IMG/VR virus record: IMGVR_UViG_3300037584_004752
Location: 1-41,852 of that record
Reading direction: 5' to 3' (one strand)
DNA: 41,852 nucleotides
Source of the DNA: a virus
The notes below the pieces were generated by a model, which worked only from the letters and a program-made list of their open reading frames with translations, made no database searches and was not told the origin of the DNA. Position 1 is the stretch's first letter. Every line of letters starts with the position of its first letter. Position numbers and translations under genes: made by a program. Positions 1 through 6,474 of this stretch are shown here, piece by piece.

Positions 1-19
1 AGTAGGTAAATTCTGGTTG

Positions 20-31
20 TCCGGTGTCCGT
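20..31 (+). repeat. GC-rich 12-base motif, copy 1 (TCCGGTGTCCGT, exact consensus)
   Basis: This is the only copy outside a gene. Near-copies lie at 4212, 6904, 7533, 13371, 24775 and 26281, all in the same orientation. The role is unknown. Confidence 0.6.
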
Positions 32-90
32 TTTTCTTATATAATTTACCTGTGTTATTTATCTTAAATAACGTTCTTTGCTTAAAGACT

Positions 91-134
91 CTTGGGGGAG
101 TTCATTTTAATTGCTCTCTAATCATTCCCCCAGG
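91..134 (-). terminator. Possible terminator-like hairpin after the leftmost gene
   Basis: CTTGGGGGA at 91-99 pairs with TCCCCCAGG at 126-134, with one G-T wobble and a 26-base loop. It lies about 25 bases past the stop of the gene ending at 160. No strong T-run follows on the minus strand, so the terminator role is weak. Confidence 0.3.
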
Positions 135-159
135 GGTTAAACACATTCGCCCACCATGA

Positions 160-582
160 CTACGATAATCTCTTATAATTTTCTTCAAGTATTAATGCAC
201 GAATTTCTCTTCTCTCATCTTTACTCTTAGCTTCTCGATACCTCTTATATAAACTTCGATACCGGATCCAGGCTATTTGCATTTTAGTAAAAATAATTTT
301 TTCATCATCTACCATTTTTAAATACTCACCTCTCACAAAGTCAGGATCTAATTCAGCACCCCAACACACATTTTTAAAGTCTTCAGAATTATCTACAAAC
401 CAACAGTGGCTGTCATGTTTATGGTAAGTTTCTCTTTTAAAATTAGAAGGATTAGTAGCGTCCTCTAATGCTTGCACAAGGATCGCTTGAAACAATCGCT
501 GTTCTGCGAATGCTTTTGGTTTTGTTATTGCTAGGCTCAACTTAGTGCCCAAATATTTTAGTAAGCTTGGAGCACAAGTCAT
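160..582 (-). CDS. Conserved marine-phage protein, unknown function
   Basis: Predicted 140 residues. From about residue 24 the protein has the run AFAEQRLFQAILVQALEDA, followed by a His/Cys/Trp-rich stretch (about 53-75), a charged middle and a Lys/Arg-rich C-terminus. I associate this arrangement with uncharacterised proteins of marine podoviruses, from memory only. No catalytic motif is recognisable. The ATG start at 582 overlaps the preceding gene's end by about 40 bases. The N-terminal 20 residues fit the rest poorly, so a non-ATG start nearer 535 is possible. It is the last gene of the left minus-strand block. Confidence 0.7.
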   Translation of the reverse strand: MTCAPSLLKYLGTKLSLAITKPKAFAEQRLFQAILVQALEDATNPSNFKRETYHKHDSHCWFVDNSEDFKNVCWGAELDPDFVRGEYLKMVDDEKIIFTKMQIAWIRYRSLYKRYREAKSKDERREIRALILEENYKRLS

Positions 583-760
583 AAGCTTTAGTTTTATCCA
601 TTACAAAAGTTCGTGATCGCTTACGTCTATACCTGGGCTTCTCATATACTCGAATGTACAAATCCCACATACGTTCAAGGTAATCCATCTTTTCTTGACC
701 TGTCATTAGATCAAGCATTACAATTGATTCTTTGAGTAACCCTCTAGGTTTTTTTTCCAT
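542..760 (-). CDS. Small basic protein, unknown function
   Basis: About 72 residues, beginning MEKKPRGLLKESIVML if the ATG at 760 is used. GTG at 772 and ATG at 766 are in-frame alternatives, and none has a clear Shine-Dalgarno. The C-terminal half is basic and aromatic (YEKPRYRRKRSR), compatible with nucleic-acid binding. I recognise no family. It overlaps the following gene by about 40 bases, which suggests coupled translation in the left minus-strand operon. Confidence 0.55.
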   Translation of the reverse strand: MEKKPRGLLKESIVMLDLMTGQEKMDYLERMWDLYIRVYEKPRYRRKRSRTFVMDKTKAYDLCSKLTKIFGH

Positions 761-813
761 TAGCATAACCACGATGCGGGAAAGATATAAGATATGGAAA
801 AATCACACCGTGG

Positions 814-1065
814 TTAGCTATTTTTAACAACCAGTTTTATGCCTTTTGAATCTGCAGCACGTTTACGCCCTGATCGCCATCGATCCTCGATTTTATCAAG
901 GAAAGAAAGACTAAAATTTCCTAAACCAAAGTCATTTCCACAATACAACTGAAACATTAAACTAGTAAGCTCATCATAAGTTTGTTTATTAGGACAAACC
1001 ATTACAAGCTTATCTAACGCTTGGTTTAATGCTTCTTCACTGCTTTTTTTTACAGCTTTACCCAC
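814..1065 (-). CDS. Small conserved hypothetical protein
   Basis: Predicted 83 residues. The start is a GTG at 1065, chosen because AAGGAT lies five bases upstream of it. The protein is helical and charged with two cysteines (CPNKQTYDEL and YCGND) and a basic C-terminus (RWRSGRKRAADSKGIK). No domain is recognised. It is separated by about 190 bases, including a terminator, from the gene on its right, so it probably starts its own transcript. Confidence 0.6.
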   Translation of the reverse strand: MGKAVKKSSEEALNQALDKLVMVCPNKQTYDELTSLMFQLYCGNDFGLGNFSLSFLDKIEDRWRSGRKRAADSKGIKLVVKNS

Positions 1066-1210
1066 AAAATATCCTTTATTTTAAAAGTTAATTTTATGTT
1101 TCGTTGTTCGGTGAAAATAAAGTGTTTTGAAAGCCCCACTTTTTCATTTAGGCTTAGGAATACATTTATTGTTTATAAAAGAAGTGACTTAATTGCAACA
1201 CTTAAATTTA

Positions 1211-1244
1211 AAAAAAAGGTGGCGTTAGTCTCCCGTACGCCACC
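1211..1244 (-). terminator. Rho-independent terminator
   Basis: A perfect 8-bp stem (GGTGGCGT at 1218-1225 with ACGCCACC at 1237-1244) has an 11-base loop. Read on the minus strand it is followed directly by a run of T (A-run at 1211-1217 on the plus strand). It sits 14 bases past the stop of the gene ending at 1258 and closes that short operon. Confidence 0.85.
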
Positions 1245-1257
1245 CATCATTGATCAA

Positions 1258-1473
1258 TTATTTACCATTGACTAGCTTCCGCCCCTCAGCAAGTAAATTC
1301 TGTTTCATTTTTTCAGGACTGATACCTTGTTTTTTAGCTATCTTTTTGACTTCATCGTCTACTAATTTAGCAATCATATTACCTGGTCTTCTAAATCCAT
1401 TCTGTCCCATAGCTCTAATAATTGTATAAGACTCGATATCAACTGCACATGATTTCCATTTACTAATATCCAT
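1258..1473 (-). CDS. Small protein, possible ribbon-helix-helix regulator
   Basis: Predicted 71 residues with a strong ribosome-binding site (AAGGAGGA before the ATG). The opening MDISKWKSCAVDIESYTIIR, then a basic patch and a helix (NMIAKLVDDEVKKIAKKQ), fits the strand-helix-helix plan of Arc/MetJ-type DNA-binding proteins of about this size. A regulatory role in early phage transcription would follow, but this is inference from pattern only. It is the last gene before the terminator at 1211-1244. Confidence 0.6.
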   Translation of the reverse strand: MDISKWKSCAVDIESYTIIRAMGQNGFRRPGNMIAKLVDDEVKKIAKKQGISPEKMKQNLLAEGRKLVNGK

Positions 1474-1482
1474 TGTTCCTCC

Positions 1483-1590
1483 TTAAAAAAACATTATGTA
1501 AAAAGCACCACCAAAAAGTGCTAGTAAAATTTTTGCAGGTATTAAAAACATAACTGCACAAATAATTGTTTTAATAATTAAATTATTCAT
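1483..1590 (-). CDS. 35-residue single-span membrane peptide
   Basis: A very short frame starts at the ATG at 1590 and overlaps the stop of the gene ending at 1583 by eight bases. Its stop lies ten bases before the next gene's start. Almost the whole peptide is hydrophobic (IIKTIICAVMFLIPAKILL, then LFGGAFYIMFF), so it would insert in the host membrane. The tight packing between two genes supports it being real. Membrane micropeptides are common among early phage genes; the function is unknown. Confidence 0.5.
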   Translation of the reverse strand: MNNLIIKTIICAVMFLIPAKILLALFGGAFYIMFF

Positions 1591-1828
1591 CTTCTTCTAT
1601 TCCCTTCAATTGATCGTAGCATAGTTCAGAAGCTACCTTTTCATTAATTATATAAATTGGCATTTCATCAAACTTTAACGAACATTGTTGTAATTTTCGC
1701 ATACAATTTTGAAACTCATCATCAGAATATTCCAATGGCATACCATTTGCTGTGTGTCTTGGTAGTTCAGATATAATACTGTCAACCTGTTGACACCAAT
1801 TTTTAAAAGTATCAGATTTATTTTTCAT
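1583..1828 (-). CDS. Small acidic hypothetical protein
   Basis: Predicted 81 residues, acidic, with four cysteines (positions about 12, 42, 49 and 70) not arranged as a classical zinc site. It starts with an ATG at 1828 that overlaps the end of the preceding coiled-coil gene by 11 bases. No family is recognised. It belongs to the four-gene minus-strand operon 2081-1258. Confidence 0.6.
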   Translation of the reverse strand: MKNKSDTFKNWCQQVDSIISELPRHTANGMPLEYSDDEFQNCMRKLQQCSLKFDEMPIYIINEKVASELCYDQLKGIEEDE

Positions 1829-2081
1829 TTAGTGTTTTCTCCAAATCTTCGATAGGGCTAGACTCTACAATACCTAATGCATCTTTCAACCTCTCATTTT
1901 CTTCTGTAAGTTTTTTTATATTAGCTGTCAAATCATCAAGCTGATCACAAAGTCTTTTACATACTTTTTGCAATTCATCTAATGCTACATCTAATTCTGT
2001 TGCTTCTTGTGTAAGTACTAACGGTTGTACTTTTTTAAGAAATTCATTTGTGTCTTTATGCCTGTTTTCTATTGTTGCCAT
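1818..2081 (-). CDS. Small coiled-coil protein
   Basis: Predicted 87 residues. From about residue 28 to 83 it has regular Leu/Ile heptad spacing (ALDELQKVCKRLCDQLDDL, then IKKLTEENERLKDALGIV), so it should form a coiled coil. An AGAGGAG-like ribosome site precedes the ATG. It is the first gene of the left operon and is transcribed away from the plus-strand block at 2155 across a 73-base AT-rich gap. Function unknown. Confidence 0.6.
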   Translation of the reverse strand: MATIENRHKDTNEFLKKVQPLVLTQEATELDVALDELQKVCKRLCDQLDDLTANIKKLTEENERLKDALGIVESSPIEDLEKTLNEK

Positions 2082-2154
2082 GTGGTCTCCTCTTTGTTAT
2101 TATTTATAATATCTTAAATATAATTATTTTAATGGGATATGCAAGGATAATTTT
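2082..2154. promoter_or_regulatory. Divergent AT-rich promoter region
   Basis: This 73-base gap separates genes transcribed in opposite directions. On the plus strand it holds two TATAAT-type hexamers (in TTTATAATATC and AAATATAATTA). On the minus strand it holds TATTAT-type boxes. No operator repeat is visible. The exact promoters are not resolved. Confidence 0.5.
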
Positions 2155-2427
2155 ATGACAAAATTTATACTAGTTTTATATATGTGCAGTATGTTGACTA
2201 ATGATTGCCCTAGTAATCATATACCTGGGCACACCTTTACTAATCATAGAGATTGCGTTCAAATGGGTTATCGAGTTGCCCACAACACTTTTATGTCATT
2301 GGAGGAAATTGAGGAATTTGACAAAGAATATGTAGAAACTAACAAAATAGTAGTAAAATTTGAGTGTCAGGCTGTAGAAGTTCCAAAACCCATTGTGCCA
2401 CCTAAAAAACCTAAAACAACCACATAG
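2155..2427 (+). CDS. Small Cys-containing protein with hydrophobic N-terminus
   Basis: Predicted 90 residues; AAGGAT precedes the ATG. The N-terminus (MTKFILVLYMCSML) is hydrophobic and could be an export signal or anchor. Cysteines at 11, 18, 34 and 71 could form disulfides outside the cytoplasm. The tail is Pro/Lys-rich (VPKPIVPPKKPK). Proteins of this pattern occur in marine phages by my recollection; no function is known to me. It opens the plus-strand block 2155-3164. Confidence 0.65.
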   Translation: MTKFILVLYMCSMLTNDCPSNHIPGHTFTNHRDCVQMGYRVAHNTFMSLEEIEEFDKEYVETNKIVVKFECQAVEVPKPIVPPKKPKTTT

Positions 2428-2457
2428 TTGCTTTTATATCACAATTTGATATATAAT
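2428..2457 (+). promoter_or_regulatory. Promoter placed for a leaderless transcript
   Basis: TTGCTT at 2428-2433, an 18-base spacer, then a perfect TATAAT at 2452-2457. The ATG of the next gene starts at 2463, only five bases past the -10 box. The transcription start would fall on or next to the start codon, and no Shine-Dalgarno is present. Confidence 0.55.
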
Positions 2458-2462
2458 CCCTT

Positions 2463-2729
2463 ATGAAGCTATATCGCGTCCAAGCAAACTATAAGAATAT
2501 ATATATTGATGAGATGCTTGAGGCTGAGAACGATAAGGCCGCTCTTGAGTATTTTGTAAAGAAGGTTGACTCAGGAGATGTAACAGAAAGGGAAGGACCA
2601 GGTTTTTATAATCCTGATTTTTTATTCCTAACCTTCGAGGAGGTTGACCGAGATGCAACTACAAAAGTTAATATCGGAGAAACTTCAATTGGAGTCACAG
2701 TGGGCTACCAAAGCGTTGGAACAGGGTAG
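2463..2729 (+). CDS. Small conserved hypothetical protein
   Basis: Predicted 88 residues. The first half (MKLYRVQANYKNIYIDEMLE, then AALEYFVKKVDSGD) reads as a small alpha/beta fold. The last 20 residues overlap the next gene's frame. There is no Shine-Dalgarno, and a TATAAT box lies five bases before the ATG, so the gene may be read from a leaderless mRNA. No family is recognised. Confidence 0.6.
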   Translation: MKLYRVQANYKNIYIDEMLEAENDKAALEYFVKKVDSGDVTEREGPGFYNPDFLFLTFEEVDRDATTKVNIGETSIGVTVGYQSVGTG

Positions 2730-2841
2730 AGTAACTCCAGATATGAAGTGGATCGATATCAAGATCAAAAATCTAAGAACTAAGATTAATGATCAAAGTG
2801 TTGAAGACGCTAGAAAAGGTCTTTTAGACATAGCCAGTTAA
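2653..2841 (+). CDS. Small helical hypothetical protein
   Basis: About 62 residues, starting MQLQKLISEKLQLESQW. The ATG at 2653 is preferred over an upstream TTG (2644) because GAGGAGG at 2637-2643 lies nine bases before the ATG and none before the TTG. It overlaps the 3' end of the preceding gene by 77 bases in another frame. It is charged and helical with no motif recognised. Confidence 0.55.
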   Translation: MQLQKLISEKLQLESQWATKALEQGRVTPDMKWIDIKIKNLRTKINDQSVEDARKGLLDIAS

Positions 2842-3032
2842 ATCTGGTTAAAAAAATTCATTTTTTTCCTAAGACTACTGCGCTCTAAATTTTCCAAAAA
2901 AACATTTTCTTAAAGTTATACACATTGATAAACAATAATTATTTTTTTTGTTGTATGACTTTGTTGAATAGTAAACGATTTTGAAAAAGTGCTCGTGGTA
3001 TAATACTAAATAAAAAAATAAGGAGGGCAATT
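2842..3032. other. AT-rich intergenic region with DnaA box; possible origin or control region
   Basis: No gene is seen in these 190 bases. They contain long A and T runs, an exact DnaA-box match TTATACACA at 2916-2924, a very AT-rich stretch to its right and the promoter at 2996-3004. The location next to the DNA polymerase gene would suit a replication origin. One DnaA box alone is weak evidence. Confidence 0.35.
2996..3004 (+). promoter_or_regulatory. Extended -10 promoter
   Basis: TGG followed directly by TATAAT (2999-3004) is a consensus extended -10 element, which in sigma-70 promoters reduces the need for a -35 box. It is followed 16 bases later by AGGAGG and the start of the 43-residue gene at 3033. 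Confidence 0.65.
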
Positions 3033-3164
3033 ATGGTTTGGAGACATCCAAGTTATTATGCAGAACTTAGAAGGCTGCGTAAGATCGAAGAAGAGAAGGA
3101 GGAGGAGAACAAGAAGGACAAGGATCCTTCCGAACAATCTCAAGATCCTCAATCTCAAGAATAA
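3033..3164 (+). CDS. 43-residue highly charged peptide
   Basis: The frame begins MVWRHPSYYAELRRLRKIEE, continues as a Glu/Lys-rich helix and ends in a Gln/Ser/Asp-rich tail. It has a consensus AGGAGG at 3021-3026 and a consensus extended -10 promoter upstream, which makes strong expression likely. The function is unknown; its size and charge suit a protein that binds a host enzyme. It is convergent with the polymerase gene, from which a hairpin at 3172-3194 separates it. Confidence 0.6.
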   Translation: MVWRHPSYYAELRRLRKIEEEKEEENKKDKDPSEQSQDPQSQE

Positions 3165-3171
3165 CTTTAAG

Positions 3172-3194
3172 GCCCTTGCATTCTTTGCAGGGGC
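3172..3194. terminator. Hairpin between convergent genes, possibly bidirectional terminator
   Basis: GCCCTTGCA (3172-3180) pairs with TGCAGGGGC (3186-3194), a 9-bp stem with one wobble and a 5-base loop. It lies exactly between the stop of the plus-strand peptide gene (3164) and the stop of the polymerase gene (3197). T-runs are short on both sides. Confidence 0.5.
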
Positions 3195-3196
3195 TA

Positions 3197-5065
3197 CTAT
3201 TCCTTAGCTTCTCCCCAGGATCGTCCGAGTGCAATATCAACTTTGGAAGGTACTTTGAAATCTCCGATGGCATTTTCCATTATCTCCTTAACATTTTTTA
3301 TATCTTCTTCCTTATCTATTGAAAAACATAATTCATCATGAATTTGAAGTAAAGGTTTATATCCAGCTTTATGACACTCAATCATGGCTTGTTTAGTTTG
3401 ATCTGCTGCTGAACCCTGAATTAATCTATTTAAAGCTTTATAAGTGAAAGCTCTACGAATATTGTTTCCATAAACGGCCTTAGCTTCTTCATATTGCATT
3501 GCTTTGTTCATTCCGAAGGTTGATGGCTCCCACATGTCAAATCGGCATTTACGACCCCTTATTGTTCGAATAAAGCCATATTTTGATGCAGAACTAGATA
3601 CCTCTGTAGCTAATTGCTTAACAAAGGGCACTCTTTCTCCATATTTTAACAATAATTGTTCAGCACTGTCCTTAGAAATACCTAATTCCTTAGCTAATTT
3701 AGCCTTTCCCATACCATAAAACAATCCAAGATTGATTGTTTTAGCCTGGGTTCTAGTAATCTGTGCCATATCCGCAACTATTTGGTGAAAGTCAGCAGAC
3801 TCATTTTTATAGGCTTCAATGAATTCTTTACTACCTGAAAATTCATTATTAGTTGAGGCAGCATAGTGAGCTACAATTCTTGGTTCTTGTTGTGAGTAAT
3901 CGAAACTACCCCATTGTCTACCTTCTTCAGGTAAGAATAAACTTCTAATTTTGTTTCCATATTCTTTGTTACGTGCTGGGATCTGTTGCAAGTTTGGATT
4001 AGAATATGATAAACGTCCTGATACAGTTCCACCTTGGTCAGATCTTAGTTGATTTATTTCAGAATGTATTCTACCTTTGTGAACATAACGTTGAATGGAG
4101 TCTATGAATGTTGAATGGAATTTATTTATTTCTCTTGCTTGTCTTATTAGTTGCGCTATCGGGTTATCACAGTTCACTAGCCAATTTTGGGTAAAACTAG
4201 GCTCTCCGGTTTTCGGTGTCCGTGGGTACTCAACACCTATTCTGTCAAACACTTGCGCCACTGATCGAGCTGCCCAAATATCAATATCAAGTGTGGTCTG
4301 AGATTTTATACTAGACAAAACCTCAGACTCTTTTTGTTTAAATTCTTTTTTTAACTTAGCAGCCTGTGCTTCGTCAACTCTTATTCCTTTCATTTTTGTA
4401 TCAATCAATATGGGTAATAGTTCCATCTCCATCTCCCACACATCATTTAAACTCTGTTTAGATATTTCGGTTTTGAATCTTTCCCACAAACGTAAAGTTA
4501 AACCTGCGTCTTGTTCAGCATAAAAACCAACATAACCTGCAGGTAATCTCCAAAGATCAGCTTTAGGATCTATACCCCACTCTTTTGCTTTTTCATTTAA
4601 GAATGTTTCATTTTTTATTTCACCAAGATAATCCTTAGCACATGCGTTTAAACTAAAACTAAATCTGTTTTCGTTGATCAAAGCTGCAGCAATCATAGTA
4701 TCGACTATTTGCCCACGTATTTCAAAACCATTAATTAATAACCAACCTACATCATAACTTGCATTATGAAATATTTTTGTAGCTGGTAATTTTAAAACAT
4801 CTTGCATCCATGCTGTTGTAATAGATAAATCCATATTACCACCTGCATCATGTTGAATAGGAAAATACCATTGTTGCCCAAGTGCAGCTACTGCAAAACC
4901 TACTATACCTCCATCAAAAGTTGCCCAACCTGGTCCTTTTGTTTTAATATTTGGATCTTTTGTCTCCAAGTCAATTGCTATTTCTTTTGCTTGTCTTAAA
5001 TCAGGATACTCTGCTGGAGCTATCCAATCACTATCATTATATATAAAGTTTAATTGATGTGTCAT
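3197..5065 (-). CDS. polA: Family A DNA polymerase with 3'-5' exonuclease domain
   Basis: Predicted 622 residues, the usual size for phage PolA lacking a 5' nuclease domain. The exonuclease domain is intact: D32 and E34 (AIDLETKDP), N101 and D105 (FHNASYD), Y182 and D186 (YAEQD). The polymerase domain has motif A at 388-400 (FDYSQQEPRIVAH, D389), motif B at 438-452 (RTQAKTINLGLFYGMG, K442) and motif C at 575-578 (IHDE). The position equivalent to E. coli Pol I F762 is Leu446. It replicates the phage genome. Its ATG overlaps the stop of the zinc-ribbon gene (ATGA), so the two are translationally coupled. It is the last gene of the replication operon. Confidence 0.97.
   Translation of the reverse strand: MTHQLNFIYNDSDWIAPAEYPDLRQAKEIAIDLETKDPNIKTKGPGWATFDGGIVGFAVAALGQQWYFPIQHDAGGNMDLSITTAWMQDVLKLPATKIFHNASYDVGWLLINGFEIRGQIVDTMIAAALINENRFSFSLNACAKDYLGEIKNETFLNEKAKEWGIDPKADLWRLPAGYVGFYAEQDAGLTLRLWERFKTEISKQSLNDVWEMEMELLPILIDTKMKGIRVDEAQAAKLKKEFKQKESEVLSSIKSQTTLDIDIWAARSVAQVFDRIGVEYPRTPKTGEPSFTQNWLVNCDNPIAQLIRQAREINKFHSTFIDSIQRYVHKGRIHSEINQLRSDQGGTVSGRLSYSNPNLQQIPARNKEYGNKIRSLFLPEEGRQWGSFDYSQQEPRIVAHYAASTNNEFSGSKEFIEAYKNESADFHQIVADMAQITRTQAKTINLGLFYGMGKAKLAKELGISKDSAEQLLLKYGERVPFVKQLATEVSSSASKYGFIRTIRGRKCRFDMWEPSTFGMNKAMQYEEAKAVYGNNIRRAFTYKALNRLIQGSAADQTKQAMIECHKAGYKPLLQIHDELCFSIDKEEDIKNVKEIMENAIGDFKVPSKVDIALGRSWGEAKE
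4212..4223 (+). repeat. GC-rich 12-base motif, copy 2 (11/12)
   Basis: TTCGGTGTCCGT, preceded by a second half-copy (TCCGGT at 4205-4210). It lies inside the polymerase gene and encodes part of RTPKTG on the minus strand with GC-rich codons unlike the surrounding AT-rich ones. Confidence 0.55.
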
Positions 5066-5235
5066 TGTTTTCTCCTACTACAGTTAGTTTCGTCTATAAA
5101 TCTCATTTTTTTTACGGGAAGTCCTAAAAGAAAAATATAACAGTCAGCGCAATAATAATTATGTTTATGTATTACAACCGCTGATACTTCATTACATTTT
5201 TCACAGTGGATAATTTCATTTCTTTTTTTTGGCAT
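5062..5235 (-). CDS. 57-residue zinc-ribbon peptide
   Basis: The frame starts MPKKRNEIIHCEKCNEVSAV and carries two CxxC knuckles, C11/C14 and C29/C32, spaced as in a zinc ribbon. The C-terminus is basic. It overlaps the 3' end of the DUF3310 gene by 20 bases and shares ATGA with the polymerase start. Its place directly upstream of, and coupled to, DNA polymerase hints at a replication or nucleic-acid-binding role, which is inference. Confidence 0.65.
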   Translation of the reverse strand: MPKKRNEIIHCEKCNEVSAVVIHKHNYYCADCYIFLLGLPVKKMRFIDETNCSRRKQ

Positions 5236-5464
5236 CTTTCAATTTTTTTATTTCTAAGTCACAATAATGTTTTATTTTTTCTAAATCTTCTATTCCGTTT
5301 TTGTACTTATATCTACAAACATATTTAACAACGTTACCTTGAAAAAACGATAAATCATTTTTTGCAATAAATTCATAAGGTTGAATGTCAAAAAATTTAT
5401 AATGACTTCCTCCAATTTGTTTATCTTGTGGGAAAGCTTCATCAAACATATCTTTATCACTCAT
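5216..5464 (-). CDS. DUF3310 / T7 gp1.7-like protein
   Basis: Predicted 82 residues with the family signature: GGSHYK (residues 18-23), IQPYEFI, then FFQGNVVKYVCRYKYKNG and EDLEKIKHY. DUF3310 proteins are common in phages, and the T7 relative gp1.7 has nucleoside monophosphate kinase activity, so a role in nucleotide supply is plausible. Whether this short version is catalytic cannot be seen. It lies in the replication operon between the PP-loop gene and the zinc-ribbon peptide. Confidence 0.85.
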   Translation of the reverse strand: MSDKDMFDEAFPQDKQIGGSHYKFFDIQPYEFIAKNDLSFFQGNVVKYVCRYKYKNGIEDLEKIKHYCDLEIKKLKDAKKKK

Positions 5465-5467
5465 ATT

Positions 5468-6274
5468 TTATACTCCACATAGGCCCTCGCACTCTTGATT
5501 AAAGAGATCTGGCCCATCATCGTTTTTAAATTTAACTTCGTCTAAAGGTACACAAGATCTGTGTACAAAGTTTTTTACTTTAGGATTATGCATTCGCATC
5601 TTTTTATCAAATTCTACAGCACTTGCAAATTCTTTTGGTCTGTTGTTTCTCATATCTAACCAAAAGTTATCATCATGAAAAGGACAACCTATACAAGCAG
5701 ATTTAACAGGTACTTTAAAACCTTTACCCTCATACCATTTTAAACAATCTTGTCTGGACATTTTCTTTTCAATTAATGGCCATCTATTTTCTTGCCACCA
5801 AAATCTAGAGGGTTTCATTCTCATAATTTCATCCATAGATATACCCACCCAAACTTCTATGTGTTTATCTTTTGGAAATCTTTGTCTTGGTTTCAACCCA
5901 AATATTTCTCTAATTTTTTTTGCAATTGGAGTTATTTTATATTCTCTTGTGCATTGTCTTCTTCCCATTCCTTTTTTACCTTGGTCATTCAAAGTATAAA
6001 ATGGTGCGGAAGCAAATTGGTTTCCGCCTGGAGATAAAGCTTTTATTATATCATCTTGAATATTACCTTTTTTAACTATGTGTATTGGATAACTTATTAC
6101 ACTTTTTAAATATTCTAAATGTTGTATTACAGGTTCAGGTTCCCAACCCGTGTCAGCAAATACAGCTGCGTCAGGCTTAACACCAAACTCTCCTGCATCT
6201 GCCATTAAAGCCATTGTTGAGCTTTGAACACCAGCTCCTAATGATAAAATTCTTAATGATGGATTTTCTTTCAT
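5468..6274 (-). CDS. PAPS-reductase-like PP-loop ATPase/sulfotransferase family protein
   Basis: Predicted 268 residues. A PP-loop, SLGAGVQSSTMAL, lies at 11-23, followed by VFADTGWEPEPV (38-49), typical of the phosphoadenosine phosphosulfate reductase/DndC-like superfamily. Conserved-looking cysteines are C108 (RRQC), C194 and C197 (ACIGC), C241, C262 and C266, enough to bind an iron-sulfur cluster as in DndC-type enzymes. The family activates a substrate with ATP. Here it could serve sulfur transfer to nucleic acid or nucleotide modification, but no partner genes for DNA phosphorothioation are visible. Its stop overlaps nothing to the left; its ATG overlaps the preceding gene by four bases. 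Confidence 0.8.
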   Translation of the reverse strand: MKENPSLRILSLGAGVQSSTMALMADAGEFGVKPDAAVFADTGWEPEPVIQHLEYLKSVISYPIHIVKKGNIQDDIIKALSPGGNQFASAPFYTLNDQGKKGMGRRQCTREYKITPIAKKIREIFGLKPRQRFPKDKHIEVWVGISMDEIMRMKPSRFWWQENRWPLIEKKMSRQDCLKWYEGKGFKVPVKSACIGCPFHDDNFWLDMRNNRPKEFASAVEFDKKMRMHNPKVKNFVHRSCVPLDEVKFKNDDGPDLFNQECEGLCGV

Positions 6275-6474
6275 AATTTAAATGGTTGTAATGCTTTAAT
6301 TTTTTCTTCTGCATTTGCTATCTTTTCTATTAATTTATCTGCCTCATCTATGTGTTGTGGATGTTCACCAATTGCTACTGGTTTCTCTAAATAAATTTTA
6401 AGTGTTGCTTCAGCTTCAGAGATTTGAGCATTATATCTATCTTCTAAAGCTTCTATAATTAATTTTCTAAACAT
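6271..6474 (-). CDS. Small coiled-coil protein conserved in marine phages
   Basis: About 67 residues, beginning MFRKLIIEALEDRYNAQISE. The ATG at 6474 is preferred over 6486 because TGAGG lies six bases upstream. A helix-rich body with the run GEHPQHIDEADKLIEKIANA resembles small uncharacterised proteins I know from cyanophages and pelagiphages. It overlaps the helicase gene end (6467) and the start of the PP-loop gene, so it is part of the replication operon. Confidence 0.65.
   Translation of the reverse strand: MFRKLIIEALEDRYNAQISEAEATLKIYLEKPVAIGEHPQHIDEADKLIEKIANAEEKIKALQPFKL

Larger units (their letters stand above)
1..159. other. Left-edge stretch without a supported gene
   Basis: No gene can be supported here. 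On the minus strand a frame is open from about 101 to the left edge (about 33 codons), but it has no ATG, GTG or TTG start, so it is not called. The stretch holds one copy of the 12-base GC-rich motif (20-31) and a hairpin-capable inverted repeat (91-99 with 126-134) downstream of the first minus-strand gene. Confidence 0.5.

Noticed and set aside
1-101. Minus-strand open frame reaching the left edge
   Set aside because: It has no start codon after the stop at 102-104 and could only be a fragment; it is left as a note.
4200-4230. Intein or insertion in the polymerase at the GC-rich motif
   Set aside because: The encoded residues (RTPKTGEP) are the ordinary polymerase sequence; only the codon choice is unusual.
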